Positions 1 to 7,208 are shown, numbered from the stretch's first letter. The stretch: DNA of 27,593 bases from Patescibacteria group bacterium (GCA_028866595.1 JAGWHV010000004.1:1-27593), one strand, 5' to 3'. Notes: generated from the sequence alone by a model not told the origin. A program made the numbers and translations.

Positions 1-1
1 C

Positions 2-277
2 GGCAGCCACAACATGGCAGCCTTCTTTCTCGAAAACCGCCTCGAGTACATACATGGATTCAAGCGCCACTCTCGCCTGATCGCCGATGACGCCAAGATG
101 GAGTACGACATCGTCGAGGGCACGATCCTGAATGGGATCTCCGGATTCGAGACGCCGATCGTCGAAATCTACTTCGGCCGCGTCGATCCGGAGACTCTTC
201 GGAAAGTCGTACGGCACATCCGCAACATGAAACGGTTCATCCCCGTGACCCCTGACGGAAAACTTCTCGAGTTTTAA
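2..277 (+). CDS. hypothetical protein, probably cut at its 5' end by the window edge
   Basis: The reading frame is open from the first bases of the window and ends with TAA at 275-277. The first ATG is at 14, but there is no Shine-Dalgarno or -10 signal I can judge before it, and the residues after it do not look like an N-terminus. The gene therefore most likely begins upstream. About 87 residues are visible. They are soluble and charged, with no membrane segment, and end in a basic stretch (RKVVRHIRNMKRF) followed by a short hydrophobic tail. I do not recognise a family. A strong terminator follows at 281-310, which supports this being the true 3' end of a transcribed gene. Confidence 0.55.
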   Translation, partial: GSHNMAAFFLENRLEYIHGFKRHSRLIADDAKMEYDIVEGTILNGISGFETPIVEIYFGRVDPETLRKVVRHIRNMKRFIPVTPDGKLLEF

Positions 278-280
278 GCT

Positions 281-310
281 ATACCGGAACGATTGAGTTC
301 CGGTATTTTT
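281..310 (+). terminator. rho-independent terminator
   Basis: A perfect 10-bp stem (ATACCGGAAC, 281-290, with GTTCCGGTAT, 297-306) closes a 6-base loop and runs into a T tract ending at 310. It directly follows the stop codon of the first gene. Confidence 0.9.
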
Positions 311-345
311 CTACCCGGCCATCCGAGTCAATCTCGTTAAACAAC

Positions 346-354
346 TGCTATACT
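346..354 (+). promoter_or_regulatory. extended -10 promoter, leaderless (GNAT gene)
   Basis: TGC followed by TATACT, then 7 bases to the ATG at 362. Transcription would start at or one base before the ATG. There is no Shine-Dalgarno sequence. Confidence 0.7.
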
Positions 355-361
355 CTAGATA

Positions 362-868
362 ATGAGTGAGGTAAAGATTTCTTTCCACCCTCTGAGCGTC
401 CAGAATCTATCGGCGGCCTTGAGCGTCGCCTCGGGCGTTTTCCCGTACAACATCCGATCGATCGAGGCTGCTTATAGAGACAGCCTTGACCCTCTGTCTG
501 AACGGATGAAGAAAAGACGCCTGCTCGCCTATTTCGTCGCGACGAACGATATGACCGGTAAGGTCATCGCCGTCACCGGACTTTATAACCATCTTATCGA
601 TCACTCCCCTGATGAGGCCTGGCTCGGCTGGTTCTGCGTCGACCCTACAGAGCGCGGAAAAGGATTCGGGCGCAAGACGCTTGAGTGGACTATAGAGCGA
701 GCGCGAGATATGGGTTACAAGATGTTTCGCTTGTACACCTCGACAGATTCAAACGAGAGAGAGGCTCAGAGTCTTTATGAAAGCGAAGGTCTCGCGATCT
801 ATAAACGGGAACCGAGCGAGGAGCATCCGGGCGAGGAGATTATCTACCGCGAGCTGTCTCTCGCCTAG
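362..868 (+). CDS. GNAT family N-acetyltransferase
   Basis: A 168-residue single-domain GNAT protein, expected to transfer an acetyl group from acetyl-CoA to an amine; the substrate cannot be told from sequence. The core is visible: the beta4 segment LGWFCVDP (88-95) is followed by the acetyl-CoA pyrophosphate loop RGKGFGRK (98-105), a helix, and then the beta5 to alpha4 region with the YESEGL turn typical of the family. There is no signal peptide or membrane segment, so it should be cytoplasmic. The ATG at 362 is chosen because an extended -10 box ends 7 bases before it. The gene stands alone between the terminator at 281-310 and the next gene's own promoter. Confidence 0.88.
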   Translation: MSEVKISFHPLSVQNLSAALSVASGVFPYNIRSIEAAYRDSLDPLSERMKKRRLLAYFVATNDMTGKVIAVTGLYNHLIDHSPDEAWLGWFCVDPTERGKGFGRKTLEWTIERARDMGYKMFRLYTSTDSNEREAQSLYESEGLAIYKREPSEEHPGEEIIYRELSLA

Positions 869-887
869 CTCTTGCCGAACTAAAAAG

Positions 888-896
888 TGCTACACT
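888..896 (+). promoter_or_regulatory. extended -10 promoter, leaderless (SdpI-like gene)
   Basis: TGC plus TACACT, then 6 bases to the ATG at 903. It lies about 20 bases past the GNAT stop codon and gives the next gene its own start. Confidence 0.65.
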
Positions 897-902
897 TACC
901 CC

Positions 903-1487
903 ATGAACCCGAAAATCTCTGGCTTGCTCATATTCATCATAATTCTCGCGACGTTTATCACTGGCGCTATCGTCTATCCGCATATAGGCGACTTCGGGAC
1001 CACTTTCGGTTTGCCGATCGTCCTCGTCATCCTCTGGGGCTTGTGGGCGCTCTCGCCCGCCATCGATCCAGTGGCGAAAGGCTTTCCGGGCTTCCGGCAT
1101 GTGTATGACTTTTTCTGGATATTGCTCTCAGCGCTCCTCGCCTACGCGTATTCGCTCGTGATCAGCAAAGCCCTCGGCCAGCATGTCGACGGATTCCATG
1201 CGGTAATCCCGGCGACAGCGGTCCTCTTCTTCGTCATCGGCGCTCTCCTGCCGCGCATAAAACGCAATTGGTTCTTCGGCATCCGGACGCCATGGACGCT
1301 CTCTTCGGATGAAGACTGGGCGAGAACGCATCGATTCAGCCGGCCGCTTTTCATGATCGCCGCCGTCGTCATTCTCGTCGGCGCATGGACGCCGCGCGAC
1401 TGGAGCATCGGCCTCATCGTCGGTCCTGTCCTCCTCGCGGCGATCATAAGCGTGCTCTATTCGTATTTCACGTTCCGACGGGCGTAG
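903..1487 (+). CDS. SdpI family integral membrane protein
   Basis: A 194-residue protein with about six hydrophobic segments. Residues 123-148 carry the SdpI signature: LLPRIKRNWFFGIRTPWTLS followed shortly by W-x-x-T-H-R-F. In Bacillus, SdpI is the membrane immunity protein and signal receptor for the SdpC toxin; most other members have no tested role, so only the family is firm here. A longer open frame reaches back to 777 inside the GNAT gene, but ATG 903 is preferred because a -10 box ends 6 bases before it and the longer N-terminus is basic and unlike the family. The M23 peptidase gene follows after 9 bases, so the two are probably cotranscribed, together with the small membrane protein at 2162. 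No SdpC-like toxin gene is visible. Confidence 0.88.
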   Translation: MNPKISGLLIFIIILATFITGAIVYPHIGDFGTTFGLPIVLVILWGLWALSPAIDPVAKGFPGFRHVYDFFWILLSALLAYAYSLVISKALGQHVDGFHAVIPATAVLFFVIGALLPRIKRNWFFGIRTPWTLSSDEDWARTHRFSRPLFMIAAVVILVGAWTPRDWSIGLIVGPVLLAAIISVLYSYFTFRRA

Positions 1488-1496
1488 AGAATAAAG

Positions 1497-2162
1497 ATGA
1501 TATTCCCCGACTTGAAAGGCAAGCGATTCGGCTACGTGAACTTGAACCTCGAGGCTGAAGCATGGCTGAAACATAATGAATCGAGGAGCGCCTCGAACCC
1601 CCTGCTCGATCCTTCGATCTGTCAGAGCATGATCGACAGCGTCCATGAAAAGTACTGTCTCGATTTCTCCTTCGGCGGTTGGATGGAAGACCGTAGCACG
1701 CTTTGGAAAGGCAGCTACCTAGAGCGAGAGAACTCCTTCATCCATCTCGGCATCGACATAAACGTGCCGCCTGGTACCGAAATCGCCGCGAGCTTTGACG
1801 CTACAGTGGCAAAAGTGGACGACGACTACCCCGAGCAAGGCGGCTGGGGCCCGCGAGTCATCTTGAAGCATGCGACGAAGCCCATATACCTCATCCATGC
1901 GCACCTCGACAGAGACATCCGTTGCGAGGTCGGCGACGCTCTGAAACGAGGCCAGATATTCGCCAGAGTCGGCACGCCGCCGCATAACGGCAACTGGTTC
2001 CCTCATCTCCACCTGCAGACGATCTCAAAAGATCACTACGACAGGCTGGAGAAAGAGCGATCATGGGCAGACCTCGACGGATACGGTCCGGCAGACGACA
2101 TCCGCGAGAATGCCTCTCTATTCGCTGATCCGATGGAACTCATATCCTTGAACGATCTATAA
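1497..2162 (+). CDS. M23 family (LytM-like) metallopeptidase domain protein
   Basis: A 221-residue protein whose zinc-site motifs are all present: HLGID (83-87) gives the first His and Asp, LIHAHL (132-137) the middle His, and PHLHLQ (169-174) the last His pair. M23 enzymes cut peptide cross-links in peptidoglycan or in glycine-rich peptides. Unusually, I see no signal peptide, lipobox or membrane anchor; the N-terminus is polar from the start, and the 80 residues before the domain match nothing I know. The protein could therefore be cytoplasmic, exported another way, or act on a non-wall substrate. It starts 9 bases after the SdpI-like gene without a clear Shine-Dalgarno site and shares one base with the next gene (TAATG), so the three genes form a likely operon. 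Confidence 0.85.
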   Translation: MIFPDLKGKRFGYVNLNLEAEAWLKHNESRSASNPLLDPSICQSMIDSVHEKYCLDFSFGGWMEDRSTLWKGSYLERENSFIHLGIDINVPPGTEIAASFDATVAKVDDDYPEQGGWGPRVILKHATKPIYLIHAHLDRDIRCEVGDALKRGQIFARVGTPPHNGNWFPHLHLQTISKDHYDRLEKERSWADLDGYGPADDIRENASLFADPMELISLNDL

Positions 2163-2419
2163 TGCAAATCATTCTGTATATCCTCGCGGCGATGATTTTC
2201 TGGGATCTCTCGATTCATGTCATCGAGCTCTTTGGAAAAGCGGAGAAGTTTTCAAAAAGCAGATCCGTGCTGTCTTATTACTATCCCCACTTGTACTGGA
2301 AAAAGACGAAGGCAGGCCCGGTTGTCCGTGAGAACTGGCAGAGGCTATACCAGAGGTTCTGGGTGACATATTGGGGAACGGCATTCGTCTTGATCATCGT
2401 CTATATGCTTATCCGCTAA
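2162..2419 (+). CDS. small two-segment membrane protein, unknown function
   Basis: An 85-residue protein with a hydrophobic segment at each end (about 2-24 and 67-84) and a basic, aromatic-rich middle (YYYPHLYWKKTK). I do not recognise the family. Its ATG overlaps the stop codon of the M23 gene by one base (TAATG), which suggests translational coupling and a role linked to the peptidase or the SdpI-like protein. No terminator is seen after it; the next gene has its own -10 box. Confidence 0.7.
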   Translation: MQIILYILAAMIFWDLSIHVIELFGKAEKFSKSRSVLSYYYPHLYWKKTKAGPVVRENWQRLYQRFWVTYWGTAFVLIIVYMLIR

Positions 2420-2445
2420 CTCGCCGCAAAAAGAACGAGATACAG

Positions 2446-2451
2446 TACAAT
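2446..2451 (+). promoter_or_regulatory. -10 promoter element, leaderless (EEP gene)
   Basis: TACAAT followed by 7 bases and then the ATG at 2459. It lacks the TGn extension and any Shine-Dalgarno site. Confidence 0.55.
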
Positions 2452-2458
2452 TCAGATC

Positions 2459-3214
2459 ATGAAGTTGATCACCCTCAATGTGTGGGGCGGCAGAGTCTCA
2501 AAACCGCTCGCCCTGTTCATCGCAGCGAAAAAGGATATCGATATTTTCTGTTTTCAAGAAGTCTTTTCCAAAGCTGCTCACAAAGACACGTCAGAAGCTA
2601 CTGACGATCCGGGCTATGATGTAGACACTCTTGGAACATTATCAGACCTTCTCCCTGATCATGTAGCCTATTTTTGCCCTATCACCGGAGATTATTACGG
2701 TCTCGCAATGTTCGTGAAGCGCGGCATTAGAATCGTAGATAGCGGAGAGGCCACCGTGTACGACCCGCACGAGAATCTTGACTCCCGCTCGATAGGCCTC
2801 GACCACGCGCGAAAGCTCCAATGGCTGAAGGCTCGATGCTCGAATGGCGAGCAGATCTCTATACTCAATATCCATGGGCATTGGGCTGGTAAAAGTAAGT
2901 CCGACACTGCGGACCGGCTCGAGCAGTCGAAAAAAATCCTGGCTGTTTCAAAGAGCTTGGGCGGCGAACAAGTGCTCTGCGGCGATTTCAATCTACGGCC
3001 AGACACTGAGAGCATACGCATGATCGAGCGAGCCGGTATGAAAAACCTCATCACCAGATACAACATAGCATCCACGAGAAGCTCCCTCTATACCCGCGAA
3101 GAAAAATTCGCCGACTTCATCTTTGTCTCGTCTGGCGTCGAGGTCAGGGATTTTCGCGTTCTACCCGATGTGGTCTCTGATCACTCTCCTCTTTATCTGA
3201 AGTTCGATATGTGA
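2459..3214 (+). CDS. endonuclease/exonuclease/phosphatase (EEP) family hydrolase
   Basis: A 251-residue single-domain protein of the DNase I-like EEP superfamily, Mg-dependent phosphodiesterases that act on nucleic acids, phospholipids or inositol phosphates. The metal and catalytic motifs appear in order: LNVWGG near residue 6, CFQEV (31-35, metal-binding Glu), the ILNIHGHW stretch in the middle, LCGDFNLRP around residue 173, and SDHSP at 240-244 (catalytic Asp-His). There is no signal peptide, so action in the cytoplasm is expected. The family has many substrates and none is indicated here. The gene stands alone with its own leaderless promoter. Confidence 0.88.
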   Translation: MKLITLNVWGGRVSKPLALFIAAKKDIDIFCFQEVFSKAAHKDTSEATDDPGYDVDTLGTLSDLLPDHVAYFCPITGDYYGLAMFVKRGIRIVDSGEATVYDPHENLDSRSIGLDHARKLQWLKARCSNGEQISILNIHGHWAGKSKSDTADRLEQSKKILAVSKSLGGEQVLCGDFNLRPDTESIRMIERAGMKNLITRYNIASTRSSLYTREEKFADFIFVSSGVEVRDFRVLPDVVSDHSPLYLKFDM

Positions 3215-3267
3215 AAAACACAAGGGAATCCGCGAATCGTCCTCATAGAGAAAGCTCTCGAGACCTC

Positions 3268-3276
3268 TGCTATAAT
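3268..3276 (+). promoter_or_regulatory. extended -10 promoter, leaderless (HIT gene)
   Basis: TGC plus a perfect TATAAT, then 6 bases to the ATG at 3283. This is the cleanest example of the leaderless design in the window. Confidence 0.78.
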
Positions 3277-3282
3277 CTCTCC

Positions 3283-3636
3283 ATGGCTTCCCTGCGCTCT
3301 CAAACAATGGATGCGAAATACCGCGAATATAAACAAGCGCATGCCGCAGATGGCCGCTGCGTGATCTGTGACAAGCCGCCGATCGCTTCATTTAAATATT
3401 GGAAGATTACGACGAATGATTTCCCGTACGACGTCATCGCCCGCGATCATCACATGCTCGTGCCGCTCCGTCATGCCGCCGAGGGCGACCTTACCATAGA
3501 AGAATTCGCTGAATTCGAAGAGATTAAAACGACGTATGCGAATGCTCGTTACGATTATATGATCGAGGCGACCATCCGAAAAAAGTCGATTCCCGCGCAT
3601 TTCCATCTGCATCTCATCGTGGAGAAGCATGCCTAA
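3283..3636 (+). CDS. HIT-like family protein
   Basis: A 117-residue protein ending in a histidine triad: H106-F-H108-L-H110 followed by LIV, the His-hydrophobic-His-hydrophobic-His signature of nucleotide hydrolases and transferases. An N-terminal CVIC pair (26-29) may bind zinc, as in several HIT proteins, and DHHMLVPLRH (55-64) matches the strand that precedes the long helix. HIT proteins usually cleave dinucleotides or nucleoside phosphoramidates; the substrate here is unknown. An open frame extends back to 3211, but ATG 3283 follows a TATAAT by 6 bases and gives a normal domain length. The gene converges on the VOC gene with 17 bases between stops. Confidence 0.82.
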   Translation: MASLRSQTMDAKYREYKQAHAADGRCVICDKPPIASFKYWKITTNDFPYDVIARDHHMLVPLRHAAEGDLTIEEFAEFEEIKTTYANARYDYMIEATIRKKSIPAHFHLHLIVEKHA

Positions 3637-3653
3637 AATCGATGTGATCCTCG

Positions 3654-4580
3654 CTACCTCCCCTCGAACGCCCGCCGAAGAGCGGCGATGTCGATTTTTT
3701 TCATCTCGAGCATGGCGGCCATGGCGCGGTCTGATTTCGATCTGTCCGAGCTATTGAGCATATCGCCCATGCCGCGCGGCGTGATCTGCCACGAGACGCC
3801 GAACCTGTCATGGAGCCAGCCGCACTGGCCTTCGTCCTTGTTCCGATTGAGCGTGTCCCAATAATAGTCGATCTCTTTTTGGTCGTCGCAGAGGACGAGG
3901 AGAGATATGCCCTCGTTGAAAGCGAAATCGTGCCGGCGGGCGCTATCCATCGCGGCGAACCACTGCCCGGCGATCATGAAATCAAGGAACATCGCGGACG
4001 TCTCGGGGTCAGGCTCCGAGCCTTTCGGATAATGAGCGACCATGCCCATGCGGGCGTCTTTGAATACAGACGTATAGAGCCGCGCGGCTTCCTCGGCCTT
4101 GCCGCCCATGTCTCCCGTGAACATGAGAGACGGCATGATGACTGGCCGCTCCTCGCCGCCTGGATTCGAGAGGATGAGCTGCCACGAGACGCCGAATTTG
4201 TCCTCGACCCAGCCGTAGCGCTTGCTAAAAGGATATTCGCTCAAGGGCATGAGCGCTTTGCCGCCCTCCGACAGTTTCGCCCAGAGCTCGTCGAGCCTCG
4301 CGTGAGCCTCTGGATCGCGGGACGGGTCGAAATTCACGAAAAAAGATATCGACGGATTCCTTTTAAAGAGCGGGCCGCCGTTCAGAGCTATGAATGAAAA
4401 GCCTTCGATTTCGAATTCGGCTGTCATCGCCGTGCCCGCCGGCATGTGATGGACGTCGTAGCCGACATCGGTGTAGCGGGTGACCGTGCCGATTTTGCCG
4501 CTACGAAATATCGACGTATAAAATTTCGCCGCTTCTTCGGCTTCTCTGTCGAACCAAATGTGGGGTATGATTTTTTGCAT
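3654..4580 (-). CDS. PhnB-like VOC protein with two tandem domains
   Basis: A 308-residue protein made of two similar glyoxalase-fold (VOC) domains of the PhnB/3-demethylubiquinone-methyltransferase-like type, about residues 1-130 and 140-265. Each domain begins with a PHIWF or PSLMF strand, has an EEAAKFYTSIF or EEAARLYTSVF helix, and ends with a KFGVSWQL or RFGVSWQI segment. Members bind metals or small molecules; no specific reaction can be assigned. The frame is open back to 4676, but the ATG at 4580 is preferred: TATAAT lies 6 bases before it and the protein then starts with the family sequence MQKIIPHIWF. It follows the DUF1697 gene on the same strand. Confidence 0.85.
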   Translation of the reverse strand: MQKIIPHIWFDREAEEAAKFYTSIFRSGKIGTVTRYTDVGYDVHHMPAGTAMTAEFEIEGFSFIALNGGPLFKRNPSISFFVNFDPSRDPEAHARLDELWAKLSEGGKALMPLSEYPFSKRYGWVEDKFGVSWQLILSNPGGEERPVIMPSLMFTGDMGGKAEEAARLYTSVFKDARMGMVAHYPKGSEPDPETSAMFLDFMIAGQWFAAMDSARRHDFAFNEGISLLVLCDDQKEIDYYWDTLNRNKDEGQCGWLHDRFGVSWQITPRGMGDMLNSSDRSKSDRAMAAMLEMKKIDIAALRRAFEGR

Positions 4581-4586
4581 AGTTTG

Positions 4587-4592
4587 ATTATA
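4587..4592 (-). promoter_or_regulatory. -10 promoter element, leaderless (VOC gene)
   Basis: On the minus strand TATAAT is followed by CAAACT and then the ATG ending at 4580. It sits between the DUF1697 stop codon and the VOC start. Confidence 0.68.
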
Positions 4593-4618
4593 AGACGATT
4601 GAGCGGGCCGGCGAAGGT

Positions 4619-5113
4619 TCAACCCTGCCTGCTCGCTTCGCTCATCTTCTTCAGGATGCGATTGACCGTTTTCCACGTCCGGCTCGTGAGCGTTTTGCCG
4701 TGCTCTCTCTCGACTCGCGCCATGTGGCTCGTCGCCTCCGTCGGTCCGTCGGTCATGTCAAGCACGGAGGCGAGCTCTCTCCTCCTGTCTTTGAAAAAAG
4801 TAATGAGGAGATAGTTCGGTTTTTCATCTTTGATGCCTTTGAATGGATCGCGTGCGACGAGGCGTTCTATCTCCGCCCTGCTCCTCACGAGGACAGCGCG
4901 CTCGAAGCTGAGCTTCTTGGAAAGGCCTTTCTCTATCTTCGTCTCGAGCGTCTCCATGTCCGAGGACGTTGATTCGAACACGACATTGCCACTCGCGATC
5001 ACCGTCGCCACGTTCTTGAAACCCAGAGATTCAAAAGCAGATTTGAGCTTGTCGCTCTTCATGTTCGGATTCGTCGGGCCAATGCCGCGGATGAGTGCCA
5101 CGCATGTCGTCAT
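4619..5113 (-). CDS. DUF1697 family protein
   Basis: A 164-residue protein with the DUF1697 pattern: an N-terminal CVALIRGIGP strand-turn, a helix ending in LKSAFESLGFKNVATVIASGNVVFES (around residues 20-45), a second domain starting near ERAVLVRSRAEIERLV, and a C-terminal MARVEREHGKTLTSRTWKTVNRIL motif around residues 130-155. The family is widespread and uncharacterised, with a ferredoxin-like fold. The start at 5113 is set by TATAAT 6 bases upstream; the open frame reaches 5194, but those extra residues are low-complexity. It is divergent from the gene at 5170. Confidence 0.87.
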   Translation of the reverse strand: MTTCVALIRGIGPTNPNMKSDKLKSAFESLGFKNVATVIASGNVVFESTSSDMETLETKIEKGLSKKLSFERAVLVRSRAEIERLVARDPFKGIKDEKPNYLLITFFKDRRRELASVLDMTDGPTEATSHMARVEREHGKTLTSRTWKTVNRILKKMSEASRQG

Positions 5114-5119
5114 GGTCTC

Positions 5120-5125
5120 ATTATA
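5120..5125 (-). promoter_or_regulatory. -10 promoter element, leaderless (DUF1697 gene)
   Basis: On the minus strand GCTATAAT is followed by six bases (GAGACC) and the ATG ending at 5113. Confidence 0.7.
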
Positions 5126-5169
5126 GCGGACGTTGACAAAGGCCGCCGGGCGTAGAGACTGGATAGAGG

Positions 5170-5469
5170 ATGAAAGACTCGACGATAATGGCACGGCTCA
5201 TAGCCACGAAATGGGGCCCAGCGATCGAGTTCGAAGGCAGGCTTGCTTTTCTCGAATACGGCGGCGATGCGAGCGATTTCGAGATCGGCGCAATGTACCA
5301 CTGCAAGATCTTCTACCGGATCATATACGCAACGACGCCCGAGGGAGCGGCAAAGAACTGGAGCTTTCTCGAAGCGGACACGCGCGAAGAGCTCGAACGC
5401 CGCCCCGAGTTCGAAAAGTACGGCCTCGACGCGGCGAGAGCGCATCCTTGCTTTTCGATCGCCAAATGA
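5170..5469 (+). CDS. hypothetical protein, about 99 residues
   Basis: A soluble protein of 99 residues that I do not recognise. It has alternating hydrophobic residues in the first half and a charged helix with TREELERRPEFEKYGL near residues 70-85. Either the ATG at 5170 or the one at 5188 could be the start. A perfect TTGACA at 5133-5138 with a weak -10 (GAGACT, 5155-5160) would place transcription just before 5170, so I chose the longer form. A terminator at 5474-5500 follows the stop directly and supports this being an expressed gene. It is divergent from the DUF1697 gene. Confidence 0.65.
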   Translation: MKDSTIMARLIATKWGPAIEFEGRLAFLEYGGDASDFEIGAMYHCKIFYRIIYATTPEGAAKNWSFLEADTREELERRPEFEKYGLDAARAHPCFSIAK

Positions 5470-5473
5470 ACGC

Positions 5474-5500
5474 CACCCTGGCATAGCTAGGGTGTTTTTT
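5474..5500 (+). terminator. rho-independent terminator
   Basis: A 9-bp stem with one G-T pair (5474-5482 with 5486-5494) closes a 3-base loop and is followed by six T residues to 5500. Confidence 0.85.
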
Positions 5501-5502
5501 CT

Positions 5503-5511
5503 TGCTATACT
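5503..5511 (+). promoter_or_regulatory. extended -10 promoter, leaderless (DoxX-like gene)
   Basis: TGC plus TATACT, then 6 bases to the ATG at 5518. It begins only two bases after the T tract of the preceding terminator. Confidence 0.75.
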
Positions 5512-5517
5512 GTATCC

Positions 5518-5880
5518 ATGACAAAAACACAAAAGGCTGTGTATTACGTCCTCCTCGTTCTCGTGAGCGCGCTCTTCGTATTCTCTGGCGTCTCGAAGCT
5601 CATGGCTGTGCCCGTGGCTGTTCAGAGCTTTACCATCGCCCATCTACCGATCTGGTTCATGTACGTCGTCGGCATAGTCGAGGTGCTCGGCGCCATCAGC
5701 CTCTGGATGCGCTCGTTCGTCCGCGCCTCGGCCATCGGCCTTTACATCGTCCTTACCGGCGCATTCGTCACGACGTGGATATATGTGAATTTCGCCACGG
5801 CACTGTTCCCTCTCGCCGTCGCTGTCGCTCTCGGCTTCATCCTTTGTCTTGGTAAAAAGCGCTCGTCTGCGGTAGGATAG
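5518..5880 (+). CDS. DoxX-like family membrane protein
   Basis: A 120-residue protein with four hydrophobic segments (about 8-27, 45-64, 68-87, 92-111). The first carries the family's LFVFSGVSKLM motif, and the second VVGIVEVLGAISLW matches the DoxX-like pattern. Family members are small integral membrane proteins that are often linked to redox or thiol proteins, but this one has no tested function. Its stop codon overlaps a possible -10 box for the following HD gene. A second, different DoxX protein is encoded at 12840-13238. Confidence 0.82.
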   Translation: MTKTQKAVYYVLLVLVSALFVFSGVSKLMAVPVAVQSFTIAHLPIWFMYVVGIVEVLGAISLWMRSFVRASAIGLYIVLTGAFVTTWIYVNFATALFPLAVAVALGFILCLGKKRSSAVG

Positions 5881-5889
5881 CGCCGGAGG
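5873..5889 (+). promoter_or_regulatory. possible -10 box and strong Shine-Dalgarno before the HD gene
   Basis: TAGGAT (5873-5878) overlaps the stop codon of the DoxX-like gene. GGAGG (5885-5889) lies 5 bases before the ATG at 5895. This is one of the few strong Shine-Dalgarno sites in the window and contrasts with the leaderless genes. Confidence 0.5.
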
Positions 5890-5894
5890 CACTA

Positions 5895-6569
5895 ATGAAC
5901 CATAACGGCTCTTCAGCCCGGGACACCATTCCGGACGTTATCTACAATCGCGAAAACATTTACGAGGGCGACCTCGTCCACTACTTTCGAGCGGTGTTCG
6001 AGTACGCGCGGAATCTCTCGCTCCCGTATCACAACTTCCGTCACATGCTCCATGTGACGAGACTCTGCTACGGTGCGTGCAAATTCTACGGCATGCACGA
6101 GCTTCATCCCCGGGAAAGGCGCAATCTCCTCATCGCCGCATTGTTCCATGATTTCGATCACACCGGCCGTGCCGGCCCTGATCGGATCAACATCGCTCAA
6201 GCGATCCGCGGCTTTGAGAGGCACTGCTTTAGCGCGGACAGAGAATATCTGCCGCGGGTCATCGATATCATTCAGGCGACGGAGTGGCCACGCGCCAAGC
6301 TTGCGAGAGGATACCCCTTGCCGGAGCTCATCCTCCGCGACGCTGATTCGGCCCAGGGGCTCGACCCTGCCTGGATCCAGCAGACCATTTTCGGCCTCGC
6401 CGCCGAATGGGGCAAGAGCCCTCTTGATCTGCTTAAAGGCCAGCCGGAGTTCATCGCGGGTTTGCGATTCCAGACAAGCTGGGCCAAGCACAGGTTCCCC
6501 CAGCGCCTCATCGACGCTCGCGTCGCCGAGGCATGTGAATTGCTTGCTCTTCTCGGAGTAAAGGCATGA
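5895..6569 (+). CDS. HD-domain hydrolase resembling class I cyclic nucleotide phosphodiesterases
   Basis: A 224-residue, one-domain HD protein. YHNFRHMLHV (45-54) matches the YHNxxHAxxV signature of class I (PDEase I) 3',5'-cyclic nucleotide phosphodiesterases, and AALFHDFDHTG (81-91) supplies the metal-binding HD and the second His; LRDADSAQG further on gives the last Asp. The protein is shorter than eukaryotic PDE catalytic domains (about 270-340 residues) and has no GAF, PAS or membrane region, so substrate and control are open; it could also be a nucleotidase or a general HD hydrolase. It begins with a GGAGG Shine-Dalgarno site 15 bases after the DoxX-like gene and ends at a terminator. 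Confidence 0.75.
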   Translation: MNHNGSSARDTIPDVIYNRENIYEGDLVHYFRAVFEYARNLSLPYHNFRHMLHVTRLCYGACKFYGMHELHPRERRNLLIAALFHDFDHTGRAGPDRINIAQAIRGFERHCFSADREYLPRVIDIIQATEWPRAKLARGYPLPELILRDADSAQGLDPAWIQQTIFGLAAEWGKSPLDLLKGQPEFIAGLRFQTSWAKHRFPQRLIDARVAEACELLALLGVKA

Positions 6570-6596
6570 CGCCGACATATCGATCGGCGTTTTTTA
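6569..6596 (+). terminator. rho-independent terminator
   Basis: A 7-bp stem ACGCCGA (6569-6575) and TCGGCGT (6584-6590) with an 8-base loop and a run of T to 6596. The stem starts at the last base of the HD gene's stop codon. Confidence 0.85.
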
Positions 6597-6607
6597 TTGT
6601 CCGTATC

Positions 6608-6616
6608 TGCTAAAAT
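6608..6616 (+). promoter_or_regulatory. extended -10 promoter (ICMT-like gene)
   Basis: TGC plus TAAAAT, 10 bases before the ATG at 6627. This predicts a leader of only about four bases. Confidence 0.55.
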
Positions 6617-6626
6617 AGAGGCACAT

Positions 6627-7208
6627 ATGCAAACAGGATTCATCGTCACCGGAGCGTGGATAATCTTTATCGCCTATTGGGCATATTCGGCCATAGGCGC
6701 CAAAAAGACCATCGGCGGCGGTTGGCGGGACCCAAAAGGCATCATGATCCGGCTCATCGCTGCCGTTGCGACGATTGTCCTCCTCGTGCTCGTGAGCAAG
6801 GGCGTCGCGCCGTTCGGCAGTCTGAAACCTTTGCTCCGCGTGACGCCATCGCCTGTCGCCCTCGCCATCGCCGACGTCCTTGTCATAGCCGGCATCGCTC
6901 TCGCCATATGGGCGCGCGTCCATCTCGGCAGGAATTGGGGCATGCCGATGTCTCTCAAGGAATCGCCCGAGCTCGTAACGTCGGGACCGTACAAGCTGAT
7001 CCGCCATCCTATATATAGCGGCATGCTCCTGGCTTTTTTGGGCACAGCGATCGCCACGGGCCTTATCTGGATCCTTGTCCTTGTATGGGGCGGCATATAT
7101 TTCATATATAGCGCCCGGACGGAAGAAAAGATCATGGCCAATCGCTTTCCCGACATCTACCCAGAATACAAGCAGCGGACGAAGATGATCGTACCTTTCA
7201 TATTTTAA
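6627..7208 (+). CDS. isoprenylcysteine carboxyl methyltransferase (ICMT)-like membrane protein
   Basis: A 193-residue integral membrane protein with about five hydrophobic segments. The C-terminal half carries the ICMT/PEMT-type SAM-binding signature: SGPYKLIRHPIYSG (about 122-135) and, after the last membrane hairpin, RTEEKIMANRFPDIYPEYKQ (about 165-184) ending with KMIVP. Bacterial members methylate unknown lipid or small-molecule carboxyl, hydroxyl or amine groups; prenyl-protein methylation is not expected in bacteria. The ATG at 6627 follows a -10 box, and the ten extra residues of the longer frame are discarded. The gene lies alone after a terminator. Confidence 0.85.
   Translation: MQTGFIVTGAWIIFIAYWAYSAIGAKKTIGGGWRDPKGIMIRLIAAVATIVLLVLVSKGVAPFGSLKPLLRVTPSPVALAIADVLVIAGIALAIWARVHLGRNWGMPMSLKESPELVTSGPYKLIRHPIYSGMLLAFLGTAIATGLIWILVLVWGGIYFIYSARTEEKIMANRFPDIYPEYKQRTKMIVPFIF

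Noticed and set aside
3810..4397. 195-residue open frame on the plus strand
   Set aside because: It is the antisense shadow of the VOC gene, which has clear domain motifs and a promoter.
5110..5643. 177-residue open frame on the minus strand
   Set aside because: It crosses a terminator and two genes with their own promoters and has no recognisable motif.
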